DNA of 14,217 nucleotides from Holophagaceae bacterium (GTDB lineage: Bacteria; Acidobacteriota; Holophagae; Holophagales; Holophagaceae): NCBI GenBank assembly GCA_003158505.1, contig PMJK01000063.1:8894-23110 (forward strand), in the 5' to 3' direction. Below are positions 1 through 7,134 of the stretch, one piece after another. A program made the translations under genes and the position numbers. The notes beneath the pieces are model-generated. The model had not been told where the DNA came from. It worked only from the letters and a program-made list of their open reading frames with translations, and ran no database searches. Within the stretch, counting starts at the first letter, position 1. Every line of letters begins with the position of its first letter.

Positions 1-1322
1 CTCTCGGCAGGGTTCATGTGCAAGTTGGAGATGGCCCGCGTGACGGACTCGGGTTCCACCACGGTCAGGCTGGGAGAGGCATGCAGGGCCGTGGAGAGCA
101 GTTCAGGCATGCCCACCGCCACGAGGGCATCGAGGCTCGCATCCCCGGTGGCATTCCGGATCGGCATCACGGCCACCCTGGGCGGACGATCCTTCTCCAG
201 GTCCGCGATGCTGCTGCGCCCGAACAGGTAGTAGCCAAGGCCGAGCATGACGATAAGCGTCGCCGCTATGCTCCCAACCCACCAGATGGCAGGGTTCCGA
301 TTCAGCTGGCGGGAGAGCGACTCTGCCACCTGTTGGCTCGTGGGACGCTTCGAAGCATGGGTATCCAGCATGGCCCGGAGAAGAGTCTTCATGGGCCTGG
401 AGAGGTGGCGGCCCCGCAGGGGTTTGAGTTCACCCGCCAGGGTCGCCCCCATCCTCGCCCGGCCTTCCCCAGGGAAAGGGTGATCCCCCAGAAGCAGTTC
501 CCAGGCCACCACGCCGAGGGAGAAGACGTCACTCGGCGGGCCCACCCGCTTCCCGCGCATCTGCTCAGGCGAGGCGTAGGTCGGACTCCCCATGAAGATT
601 CCTGCCTCGGTCATTTCCCCCCACCTGGAGAGGGAAGGCGAGGGCTGAAGGGAGCCATGGCTGGTCCCCTCTTCCTGATCGAAGGCCGGAGATGTCACGA
701 GGGTGCAGCCATCTCCACCACCTTCTTCTAGGCCCGAAAGATCGGGCGCACTGCCAGTGGCCGCATCCCCCATGGCGGAGGCGGAATTCACCAGCCGGGC
801 AAGTCCGAAGTCCAGGACTTTGACCTGGCCAGCGGCATCCACCATCACGTTGCCGGGTTTCAGGTCCCTGTGAACGATGCCCTTGGCATGAGCCGCTTCC
901 AGGGCATGGGCGATGGATCTCAATATCTCGAGCTTTCGAGGCACATCCATGCCCTGAGTCACCGTCGCGAGGGTCTCCCCCTTGATGTACTCCATGGCGA
1001 TGTAGGCACTTCCCTGGGCCTCCACCCAGTCATGCACCTGGCATACATGGGGGTGATTGAGTTGGGCGAGCGCCCTGGCTTCCCTTCGGAACCGCTCCGT
1101 GGCGGCCGCATGTCCATCCTCACCCAGCCGGATGGCCTTCAAAGCCACCCGCCGTTCGAGCACTGGATCCCAGGCCAGATAGACCGCGCCCATGCCGCCC
1201 TGACCCAGGAGGGTTTCCACCTGGAACCGACCCACTACCGTTCCCGAAGCCAGCGCACTCAGACCCTGTCCCCCTGGGCCTTTCGCACCGGAGGGCGCTG
1301 GAGTCATCGGTGGCAGGGTCAT
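1..1322 (-). CDS. Membrane-anchored Ser/Thr protein kinase (Hanks type), C-terminus cut by window edge
   Basis: Transfers phosphate from ATP to Ser/Thr of target proteins. The minus-strand frame is open from ATG 1322 to the window edge (440 codons). Kinase landmarks in order: glycine loop GQGGMG at 40-45, lysine of VALK at 62, catalytic HRDLKPGN with H151 and D153, DFG at 171-173, and YASPEQ (an APE-box variant) with S251-P252-E253. DFG to SPE spans about 80 residues, against roughly 25-30 in most bacterial kinases; the extra stretch is Ser/Gly/acid-rich and looks disordered. One membrane helix (about 345-365) follows. The part beyond begins PRVAVMPIRNATGD, resembling the extracytoplasmic TolB/FlgO-like domain of other acidobacterial kinases (inference). 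The ATG lies 14 bases after the PH-like gene's stop and has no clear ribosome site, so coupled translation is likely; ATG 1307 is an alternative start. Substrate unknown. The kinase call is very secure. Confidence 0.93.
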   Translation of the reverse strand, partial: MTLPPMTPAPSGAKGPGGQGLSALASGTVVGRFQVETLLGQGGMGAVYLAWDPVLERRVALKAIRLGEDGHAAATERFRREARALAQLNHPHVCQVHDWVEAQGSAYIAMEYIKGETLATVTQGMDVPRKLEILRSIAHALEAAHAKGIVHRDLKPGNVMVDAAGQVKVLDFGLARLVNSASAMGDAATGSAPDLSGLEEGGGDGCTLVTSPAFDQEEGTSHGSLQPSPSLSRWGEMTEAGIFMGSPTYASPEQMRGKRVGPPSDVFSLGVVAWELLLGDHPFPGEGRARMGATLAGELKPLRGRHLSRPMKTLLRAMLDTHASKRPTSQQVAESLSRQLNRNPAIWWVGSIAATLIVMLGLGYYLFGRSSIADLEKDRPPRVAVMPIRNATGDASLDALVAVGMPELLSTALHASPSLTVVEPESVTRAISNLHMNPAE

Positions 1323-1336
1323 GGCTGGGAGACGTT

Positions 1337-1636
1337 CTACTTCGTCTGCCGACTTTGCGCCGCCTCGATGAGTTCCTTGATGCGGCGGGCATCGGCCTTG
1401 CGGTGGCCATGGCTGGTGAGGGGGTCGCTGCCGCCGGTACTCTCAACCAGGATGTCGGCCCAGAACAGGCCCGTGTCGATGCGCACGCTGGCCACTTTCG
1501 ACAGATGGATGCTGATCTCGTTCACGGTGAACCAGGACCGCTTGCGGCGGACGACAGCCGTGTCCGTGACTTCGATGACGGTCGAGAACAGGTGGTTGCC
1601 CTTGGTCCAACGGCTGGCATGGAAGGTTTCGCTCAT
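1337..1636 (-). CDS. Small PH-like (bacterial PH) domain protein
   Basis: A 99-residue protein with no signal peptide or membrane helix. The pattern is a set of beta strands (VIEVTDTAVVRRKR, EISIHLSKVASVRID, ADILVESTGG) followed by a C-terminal helix (RKADARRIKELIEAAQ). This is the layout of a single bacterial PH-like domain, including the usual 'Lsk-I/V-asv' and 'ESTGG' signatures. Family members are small cytoplasmic or membrane-proximal modules of mostly unknown role. Its ATG overlaps the transketolase stop as ATGA and is preceded by AAGGA about 9 bases upstream, so the start is firm. The kinase gene begins 14 bases after its stop. Being between a metabolic enzyme and a kinase, it may be an adaptor or kinase substrate, but nothing in the sequence proves that. 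The fold call rests on pattern recognition only. Confidence 0.72.
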   Translation of the reverse strand: MSETFHASRWTKGNHLFSTVIEVTDTAVVRRKRSWFTVNEISIHLSKVASVRIDTGLFWADILVESTGGSDPLTSHGHRKADARRIKELIEAAQSRQTK

Positions 1637-2604
1637 CCGAGTGCATCCTTCGCGGCGGCGACCACGGCCTGGGGGGTGATGCCGTAGGCCTCCAGCAGCT
1701 TCTCAGGTTTGCCGCTCTGGCCGAACAGGTCCTTCACCCCCACGCGCCGCAGGGGCATGGGATGGGCTTCAGACAGAATTTCCGCCACGAGCCCGCCCAG
1801 GCCACCGTGGGCCTGATGCTCCTCGCAGGTGACGACGGCCTCATGGTGCTTCGCCAGGGCAAGCAACGTGTCCCGGTCGAAGGGTTTGACCGTGGGCGTG
1901 TGCAACACCGTGGCCTCAATGCCCTCGGCAGCCAGCAGTTCCGCGGCATCCAGGCAGATGGAGGTGCCCAGGCCGCAGCCCACCAGCAGCACATCCCGGC
2001 CCTCCCGCATCACCACGGCCTGGCCGAGCTGGAAGCGGTAGTCTTCCGTGTGGATGCGGGGGAACTTGTCGCGGGTGAGGCGGACGTAGACGGGTCCCTG
2101 ATGCGCGTAGGCGGCGCGAATCGCCTGCCTGGTTTCAATGGCGTCGGCCGGCGAGAGGATGGTCATGCCCGGGATCATTCGCATGAGGGCCAGATCCTCC
2201 AGGCACTGATGGGTGCCGCCATCCTCGCCCACGGTGAGGCCTGCGTGGGTGGCGACGATCTTGACGTTCTGGCGGCCCACGCCCACGGCCTGCCGGACAA
2301 ATTCATAGGCCCGGCCCGTGGCGAACATGGCGAAGGTGCTGACGAAGGGGACCACGCCCGTGGTGGCGGCCCCGGCGGCAGCGGCCATCATCCCCTGCTC
2401 CGCGGCGCCCATGTTGAAGAAGCGTTCCGGGAAGGCCTTGGCGAACTTGCTGGTGCGGGTGGAACCGGCCAGATCCGCGTCGAACACGATGAGGTTGGCG
2501 CCCTCGTTCCCCAGCTCCACCAAGGTGTCGCCGTAGGCGTCCCGCAGGCTGTCCATGACGCCCCCCACCTTGCCGCCCACCCCTACCGTTTCCAAGCCCG
2601 CCAT
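1633..2604 (-). CDS. Transketolase, C-terminal subunit (pyrimidine-binding and C-terminal domains)
   Basis: Second half of a split transketolase, which moves two-carbon units between sugar phosphates in the pentose phosphate pathway with thiamine diphosphate. It opens with RDAYGDTLVELG and FDADLAGSTRT, typical of the split C-terminal subunit. GAAEQG carries the conserved Glu that activates the cofactor's pyrimidine ring. The rest follows the family: THAGLTVGEDGGTHQ, the PVYVRL strand, and a C-terminal domain with LLVGCGLGTS and CEEHQ. The thiamine-diphosphate-binding N-terminal half is not next to it: upstream lies a divergent gene, downstream the PH-like gene. Start chosen at ATG 2604 because GGGAG lies 5 bases upstream. 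ATG 2556 (MDSLRDAYG) fits the family N-terminus best, and ATG 2628 is also in frame but overlaps a TAGAAT box. The function is secure; the start is not. Confidence 0.9.
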   Translation of the reverse strand: MAGLETVGVGGKVGGVMDSLRDAYGDTLVELGNEGANLIVFDADLAGSTRTSKFAKAFPERFFNMGAAEQGMMAAAAGAATTGVVPFVSTFAMFATGRAYEFVRQAVGVGRQNVKIVATHAGLTVGEDGGTHQCLEDLALMRMIPGMTILSPADAIETRQAIRAAYAHQGPVYVRLTRDKFPRIHTEDYRFQLGQAVVMREGRDVLLVGCGLGTSICLDAAELLAAEGIEATVLHTPTVKPFDRDTLLALAKHHEAVVTCEEHQAHGGLGGLVAEILSEAHPMPLRRVGVKDLFGQSGKPEKLLEAYGITPQAVVAAAKDALG

Positions 2605-2626
2605 GCCCACTCCCGTCGAAGGCTCC

Positions 2627-2632
2627 ATTCTA
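2627..2632 (-). promoter_or_regulatory. Possible -10 box for the transketolase operon
   Basis: TAGAAT on the minus strand matches the TATAAT consensus at 5 of 6 positions. No good -35 box lies 16-18 bases upstream. If it is used, transcription would begin near 2620, which excludes the ATG at 2628 and supports ATG 2604 or 2556. Weak candidate. Confidence 0.2.
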
Positions 2633-2651
2633 CGCGAATGGCGCGTGGGAC

Positions 2652-2707
2652 GTTGCCGCTCCGCGGCAGCAAAAGGCGGATCGCGTTGCGACCCGCCAGA
2701 CCGGGTC
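2652..2707. promoter_or_regulatory. Inverted repeats in the divergent gap between transketolase and membrane protein genes
   Basis: Three short inverted repeats lie in this gap. TGCCGC (2654-2659) and GCGGCA (2663-2668) are separated by 3 bases. GGCGGATCGC (2675-2684) and GCGACCCGCC (2688-2697) pair with one wobble around a 3-base loop. GACCCG (2690-2695) and CGGGTC (2702-2707) share bases with the second, so those two hairpins exclude each other. None is followed by a T run, so they are not classical terminators. They could be operators or leader structures, or chance in GC-rich DNA. Confidence 0.25.
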
Positions 2708-2728
2708 AGGAGGCCTTAGGCTGGAGGC

Positions 2729-3730
2729 ATGGCCAGGCAAATCCGACCTTCCTCCCTGCTCTGGGGCGCCTTCCTCATCCTGGGAGGGACGGCCTTGGTG
2801 CTGCGCCTCTGGACCCCCGGGCACCGGGCCCTGCCCTGGATCACGACCACCCTTCTGATCCTGCTCGCCCTGCGCGTGCTGGCCATGATCCGGGATGGGC
2901 AGCGAGGCCGAATTCCCTTCACGCGAATCCTCCTCCCAGCCCTGATCCTGGTGGAAGGCCTGGGCCTGATCCTCACAAGGACCTCGCACCTCGCCCTCCG
3001 GCTGCGTTTTGGCACCGCGTTGGCACTGGAGGTCCTGCTTCTGTTTCTTGCGGTGCGAAGCTGGCGAACCTCTCGGAGCCTTCCCGGAACCTGGCCCGAA
3101 GACCGCATCGCCGCATCCTTCGAGGCCTTCGTGCCCCCCCGGGCCGCCCGGCTCATGGCCCTGGAGCTGGTGATGCTCGGCGGCGCGATCCAATTTCTTG
3201 CCGGGGGTTTCCGGAAGCCTGCCCCGCCTGGGTTCAGCCTCCACCAAGAGACCTTTTTGCGGGCTTTCCTCCCGGTCCTGCCCCTGCTGATCCCCACGGA
3301 CCTGTTCCTGCTCCACGCTCTGTTCCCTCATATGGCGCCTTGGCTGCGCTGGTTCCTGCACTTTTCTACGGTCTACTCGGTGCTATGGATGGTGGGTCTC
3401 TTCGCAACCATCAAGCAGCATCCCCACCAGGTCGACGAAACCTCTGTGAGCCTGCACATGGGCCTGCTCGGCTCCCTCCAGGTCCGCAGGGACCTGATCC
3501 TTTCGGCAGCGCCGCTGCCGGCATTCGAGGATGACTGGGCCAAGCGCCAGTCCATGAAGGGCATGCACAAGCTCCTCCGGACCGGCGCCCCGGTGGTGGA
3601 GTTGCGGCTTGCAGAGGCGATTACCTGCACCGGTCTCCTGGGACCCGGCGCCAAGGGGCGCGACCGTGTGGCCGTGTCCGTGGATGATCCCTCCGCCTTC
3701 ATCGCCGCCCTGGGCTGCCCATGCGCCTGA
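2729..3730 (+). CDS. Polytopic membrane protein with cytosolic C-terminal domain, function unknown
   Basis: A 333-residue protein not recognised as a named family. About seven hydrophobic helices are visible, near residues 9-28, 36-54, 67-83, 93-110, 142-159, 177-199 and 206-227. A soluble region of about 100 residues follows (229-333). In that region, strands such as VSLHMGLLGSLQVRRDLI, then APVVELRL, then the ending VSVDDPSAFIAAL, resemble a PH-like domain sitting after membrane helices; this is an inference. GGAGG lies 1 base and AGGAGG 15 bases before the ATG, so initiation spacing is unusual. The last 10 bases overlap the start of hrpB in another frame, so the two are probably co-transcribed and translationally coupled. 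Coding character is consistent with its neighbours. Confidence 0.85.
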   Translation: MARQIRPSSLLWGAFLILGGTALVLRLWTPGHRALPWITTTLLILLALRVLAMIRDGQRGRIPFTRILLPALILVEGLGLILTRTSHLALRLRFGTALALEVLLLFLAVRSWRTSRSLPGTWPEDRIAASFEAFVPPRAARLMALELVMLGGAIQFLAGGFRKPAPPGFSLHQETFLRAFLPVLPLLIPTDLFLLHALFPHMAPWLRWFLHFSTVYSVLWMVGLFATIKQHPHQVDETSVSLHMGLLGSLQVRRDLILSAAPLPAFEDDWAKRQSMKGMHKLLRTGAPVVELRLAEAITCTGLLGPGAKGRDRVAVSVDDPSAFIAALGCPCA

Positions 3731-6189
3731 GCCTCCCCATCGATCCGCTGCTGCCGCAGGTTGTCGAGTCCCTGCGCGGCAATCCCAACCTGGTGCTGCA
3801 GGCGGATCCCGGTGCCGGCAAGACCACGCGGGTGCCCCCGGCCTTGCTGGAGGCGGGCCTACTGGGGGATGGTGAATGCTGGATCCTCGAACCGCGCCGT
3901 CTCGCGGCCCGCCTGGCGGCCACCCGCGTGGCAGACGAACTGGGCGAGTCCCTGGGGCAGCAAGCGGGCTATGCCGTGCGCTTCGAGCAGAAGGTATCCA
4001 AGGCCACGCGCCTGCGCTTCGTCACCGAGGGCCTGCTGCTTCGCCGCCTCCACGGCGATCCGCAGTTACGCGGCATCGCCGCCGTGGTGTTGGACGAGTT
4101 CCACGAGCGCCACCTGCACACGGACCTGGGCATCACTTTGCTGCGCCGCCTCCAGCGCGGCGCCCGGTCCGACCTCAAGCTACTGGTCATGTCTGCCACG
4201 CTCGATCCCGGTCCCGTGGCCGCCTTCCTCGATGCGCCGGTCATGAAAAGCGAGGGCCGGGCCTTCCCCGTGGAGACGACCTTCCTGCCCAGGCCCGACG
4301 ATCGCCCCCTGGATCAGCAGGTGTCGGAGGCCCTGGAGCGCCTCTACGGCGAAGGCCTGCGCGACCACACACTGGTGTTCCTGCCGGGCGCGGCCGAGAT
4401 CCGCGCCTGCCTGAAGGGCTGTGAGGCCATCGCGATGCGACGGGGCCTGAGCCTGCGCCCACTGCATGGCGAGCTGTCACTGGAAGCCCAGGCCCATGCC
4501 CTGGAGGTCACGGCGACACCGAAAGTCATCCTCAGCACCAACGTGGCCGAGAGCTCCGTCACCCTGGACGGCATCGGTGCCGTGGTGGATTCGGGCCTCG
4601 GCCGGGAAGCCTCGCACTCCCCCTGGTCGGGACTTTCGGGTCTGCGCACGGTGCGTATCAGCCAGGCCCGCTGTCTGCAGCGCACGGGCCGGGCGGGCCG
4701 CACGGGACCGGGCCGCTGCCTGCGCCTCTACACCGAGGCCGACTTCGGGGCCCGCCCCGCCTTCGATATGCCGGAACTGCAACGCTCGGATCTGGCGGAA
4801 CCCCTGCTCGCCCTGCACGGCATGGGCATCGGCGATCCTGCTGATCTGGACTGGTTCGAGGCGCCGCCCGCGGCATCCATGACCGCAGCCGAGACGCTGC
4901 TCACGCGCCTCGGCGCCCTTGCGGGCGGCGCGCTCAGCTCCACGGGTCGGCGCATGGCGGCCCTGCCCCTGCATCCGCGCCTGGCCCGGCTGGCGGTGGC
5001 TGGCGAGGATCTGGGCATTCCCCAGTCGGCCCTGCGCGCCGCGGCCCTGCTGGAGACCGGCAACCTCTCGGCGCGCCAGGGCCTGGACCGGGCGCCTGCA
5101 AAGTCGGGGCACGGTGCGGATTCGGACCTCTTGCTGCGCCTCGACCAGTTCGAAGAAACGGAAGCCGCGAGTTTCGGTACCGGAGCTTGCCGGGCGGCAG
5201 GGCTCGACGTCGCCCCCCTCCAGCGGGCGCGAAGGGCCGCGCACTCCCTGGCCCGGCTGTTGCCGTCCCCTACCGAACCAGTGGATGCGGAATCGCGCCT
5301 GCTGAAGGCCCTGCTCCTGGCCTACCCGGACCGCGTGGGCCAGCTCTCCGCCAACGGCACCTGCGCCTTCGCCGGAGGAGGCGGCGCGAAGCTGGATCCC
5401 GGAAGCCGGGTCCGACGACCGGGCCTGATCCTGGCCCTGGAGGCCGAGGCCATGAAGCAAGGCACGGGCGGGCAGACGCTGATCCGCCTGGCCTCGCGCT
5501 GCGAGGCGGACTGGCTGCTGGACGCCTTCCCGGAACGGCTTGAGGACCTCGACGAGGTAGTGTTCAATCCCTCAGCCGGTCGCGTGGAGCGGCGTTCGGA
5601 GATCCGCTACGACGGGTTGAGCATCGACGCCAGTCGTGGCCCCGCGGATCCTGCGGATCCACGCGTGGCAGGCCTGCTGGCAGAGGCCCTGAAGGACCGG
5701 CCGCTGGACGAGGTGCCCGCCCGTCTGGTGGCCAGGTTGGCCTTCCTGCGCAGGCATCGCCCCGACCTGGGCCTGCCGGAGGATCTGGTGGGGCCGCTTC
5801 TGGCCGGCGCCTGCGCCGGACGGACGACGCTGCGCGAAGTCCAGGACGTGGATTGGCCCCGGGCCCTGCGCCAGGCCTTCCTTGCCGAGACGCTGCGCCT
5901 GATGGAGGCCTGGGCGCCGGAGGCCATCCAGCTGCCCAAGGGCCGGCCCACCAAGGTCCACTACGAAGACGATCCCCCCTGGATCGCCTCCCGTCTCCAG
6001 GATTTCTGGGGCCTGAAGAAGAGTCCCTCGGTCGCCGGGGGCGCCGTGCCCCTGGTGCTCCACCTGCTGGCCCCCAACATGCGTGCCGTGCAGGTCACCA
6101 CCGATCTCGCCGGCTTCTGGCAGCGGGTCTACCAGGAACTGCGGCCGGGGCTGTCGCGGCGGTATCCCAAGCATCACTGGCCGGAGTAG
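3721..6189 (+). CDS. hrpB: ATP-dependent helicase HrpB (DEAH/RHA-type)
   Basis: A cytoplasmic NTP-driven helicase of the DExH family, 822 residues, close to the size of E. coli HrpB. In order: P-loop GAGKTT (31-36), ILEPRRLAAR (motif Ia), DEFHER (125-130, the HrpB form of the DEAH box), SAT (158-160), STNVAESSVTLDG (motif V) and QRTGRAGR (320-327, motif VI). Beyond lie the helicase-associated domain and the HrpB-specific C-terminus, ending RRYPKHHWPE, close to the family signature YPKHxWPE. The biological role of HrpB is poorly defined; RNA-related functions are assumed from the family. Start ATG 3721 gives the expected N-terminus (LPIDPLLPQVVESL) and overlaps the preceding gene by 10 bases. 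No ribosome site is obvious, so translation is probably coupled. Confidence 0.96.
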   Translation: MRLSLPIDPLLPQVVESLRGNPNLVLQADPGAGKTTRVPPALLEAGLLGDGECWILEPRRLAARLAATRVADELGESLGQQAGYAVRFEQKVSKATRLRFVTEGLLLRRLHGDPQLRGIAAVVLDEFHERHLHTDLGITLLRRLQRGARSDLKLLVMSATLDPGPVAAFLDAPVMKSEGRAFPVETTFLPRPDDRPLDQQVSEALERLYGEGLRDHTLVFLPGAAEIRACLKGCEAIAMRRGLSLRPLHGELSLEAQAHALEVTATPKVILSTNVAESSVTLDGIGAVVDSGLGREASHSPWSGLSGLRTVRISQARCLQRTGRAGRTGPGRCLRLYTEADFGARPAFDMPELQRSDLAEPLLALHGMGIGDPADLDWFEAPPAASMTAAETLLTRLGALAGGALSSTGRRMAALPLHPRLARLAVAGEDLGIPQSALRAAALLETGNLSARQGLDRAPAKSGHGADSDLLLRLDQFEETEAASFGTGACRAAGLDVAPLQRARRAAHSLARLLPSPTEPVDAESRLLKALLLAYPDRVGQLSANGTCAFAGGGGAKLDPGSRVRRPGLILALEAEAMKQGTGGQTLIRLASRCEADWLLDAFPERLEDLDEVVFNPSAGRVERRSEIRYDGLSIDASRGPADPADPRVAGLLAEALKDRPLDEVPARLVARLAFLRRHRPDLGLPEDLVGPLLAGACAGRTTLREVQDVDWPRALRQAFLAETLRLMEAWAPEAIQLPKGRPTKVHYEDDPPWIASRLQDFWGLKKSPSVAGGAVPLVLHLLAPNMRAVQVTTDLAGFWQRVYQELRPGLSRRYPKHHWPE

Positions 6190-6206
6190 GCGCTACCCTT
6201 GACCTC

Positions 6207-6692
6207 ATGCTCTCCATCCGCCCCATCCGCCCTGAGGACGATGCAGCCATCGGGGCCATCATCCGCCAGGTCGTGCCTGAATTCGGCGCCGATGGGCCAG
6301 CCTTCGCCCTCCTGGGCCCCGAAGTCGACCGCATGTACGCGGCCTATTCGGTGCCTGGCGCGGCCTACTTCGTGGTGGTCGAAGAAGATGGCCGGATCAT
6401 GGGTGGAGGCGGCCTCGCGGCCCTCGATGGTGGGGAACCTGGCATCTGCGAGCTGCAGAAGATGTACTTCCTGCCGCAAGCCCGGGGGAAGGGCGTGGGT
6501 GAGTCCCTCCTGCTTCATTGCCTGGAAGTCGCCAGGAACCTGGGCTACCGGTCCTGCTATTTGGAGACCCTCACGGGCATGGACCGGGCGATCCGCCTCT
6601 ACACCAGGCTCGGCTTCCGGTCCCTCTGTGCGCCCCTGGGCCGAACCGGGCACGGCGGCTGCGACCATTGGTTTGCCATGGAATTGAAATGA
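6207..6692 (+). CDS. GNAT family N-acetyltransferase
   Basis: A 161-residue single-domain acetyltransferase that moves an acetyl group from acetyl-CoA to an amine of an unknown substrate. The N-terminus IRPIRPEDDAAI is the usual first strand and helix. ELQKMYFLPQARGKGVG contains the acetyl-CoA pyrophosphate loop R93-G-K-G-V-G98. SCYLETLTGMDRAIRLYTRLGF is the classic C-terminal motif B, given here only as a landmark near residues 116-136. The frame stays open upstream into hrpB, but ATG 6207 matches the family N-terminus and follows the hrpB stop by 17 bases. No convincing ribosome site is visible. The substrate cannot be read from sequence; protein, amino acid or small-molecule acetylation are all possible. 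Confidence 0.88.
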   Translation: MLSIRPIRPEDDAAIGAIIRQVVPEFGADGPAFALLGPEVDRMYAAYSVPGAAYFVVVEEDGRIMGGGGLAALDGGEPGICELQKMYFLPQARGKGVGESLLLHCLEVARNLGYRSCYLETLTGMDRAIRLYTRLGFRSLCAPLGRTGHGGCDHWFAMELK

Positions 6693-6733
6693 AGGCCCGC
6701 CAATGGAACTCTTGCTTTCTCACCATTCATCAC

Positions 6734-6760
6734 CAGGCGTCTCCCTGGGACTGGAGCCTG
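6734..6760 (+). promoter_or_regulatory. Hairpin covering the acpS ribosome-binding site
   Basis: CAGG (6734-6737) and CTCC (6741-6744) can pair with CCTG (6757-6760) and GGAG (6753-6756), with a 3-base bulge and an 8-base loop. GGAG is the only good ribosome site for ATG 6763 (spacing 6), so the fold would hide it. It could damp acpS translation, or be a chance structure. Confidence 0.3.
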
Positions 6761-6762
6761 CA

Positions 6763-7131
6763 ATGATCCTCGGTCTAGGCACGGATCTCTGCCCCCCCAG
6801 CCGGTGGCGGCACCTCGTCGAACGCTTCGGAGCGGAGAAATGTGCGGGGCGGATCCTCCATCCGGAAGAGGCGGCCTACCTCTTGGCCAGCAGCAGGGAA
6901 CGGCTGCCGGAACGCCTGGCCGGGCGCTGGGCCCTGCGGGAGGCCTTCGGCAAGGCCCTTGGCACAGGACTGGATGGCTGGTCCTGGAAGGAACTTCGCT
7001 ATGTGAACGGCCGGCTATGGACCGTGGGGGCTTTAGCCAACCTGCTGGCATCCCGGGACATCCAGACGCTGCATGGCAGTGTGAGTCATGATGGGGATCT
7101 GGCCCTGGCGGTGGTCATTCTGGAAGGCTGA
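6763..7131 (+). CDS. acpS: Holo-[acyl-carrier-protein] synthase (phosphopantetheinyl transferase)
   Basis: Transfers 4'-phosphopantetheine from CoA to a serine of apo-ACP, activating it for fatty acid synthesis; Mg-dependent and cytoplasmic. The 122 residues show the three AcpS motifs: ILGLGTDLC with the metal-binding D8, GRWALREAFGKALGTG with E60 and K64, and the C-terminal SVSHDGDLALAVVIL. The second motif has RE where most members have KE. Length matches the family (about 120-130). An in-frame ATG at 6703 would add 20 residues with no family counterpart. ATG 6763 has GGAG at spacing 6 and gives the canonical N-terminus, so it was chosen. Lies 70 bases after the acetyltransferase gene and 48 before cheR. 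Confidence 0.92.
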   Translation: MILGLGTDLCPPSRWRHLVERFGAEKCAGRILHPEEAAYLLASSRERLPERLAGRWALREAFGKALGTGLDGWSWKELRYVNGRLWTVGALANLLASRDIQTLHGSVSHDGDLALAVVILEG

Positions 7132-7134
7132 AAT

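Noticed and set aside
18..731. Plus-strand frame opposite the kinase
   Set aside because: The minus strand over the same bases encodes the kinase tail, membrane helix and activation loop; the plus frame is a low-complexity shadow.
870..1679. Plus-strand frame of 269 codons opposite the kinase N-lobe and PH-like gene
   Set aside because: Antisense to kinase motifs GQGGMG, VALK and HRD; no recognisable domain.
3010..3025. Sigma-54-like pattern TGGCAC-N5-TGGC
   Set aside because: It lies inside the membrane protein coding region about 700 bases before the next gene, and the -12 element matches only 3 of 4 bases.
1762..3534. Open frame of 590 codons on the plus strand opposite the transketolase
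   Set aside because: It crosses the transketolase in antisense and the membrane protein gene in another frame, is Gly/His/Ala/Pro-rich without family motifs, and is explained by GC-rich codon bias.
4477..5460. Minus-strand frame of 327 codons inside hrpB
   Set aside because: hrpB motifs V and VI and its C-terminal domains occupy the plus strand; composition of the antisense frame is Gln/Arg/Gly-biased.
5644..5660. Direct repeat GCGGATCC inside hrpB
   Set aside because: Encodes a simple Ala-Asp-Pro duplication in frame; no sign of a mobile or regulatory element.
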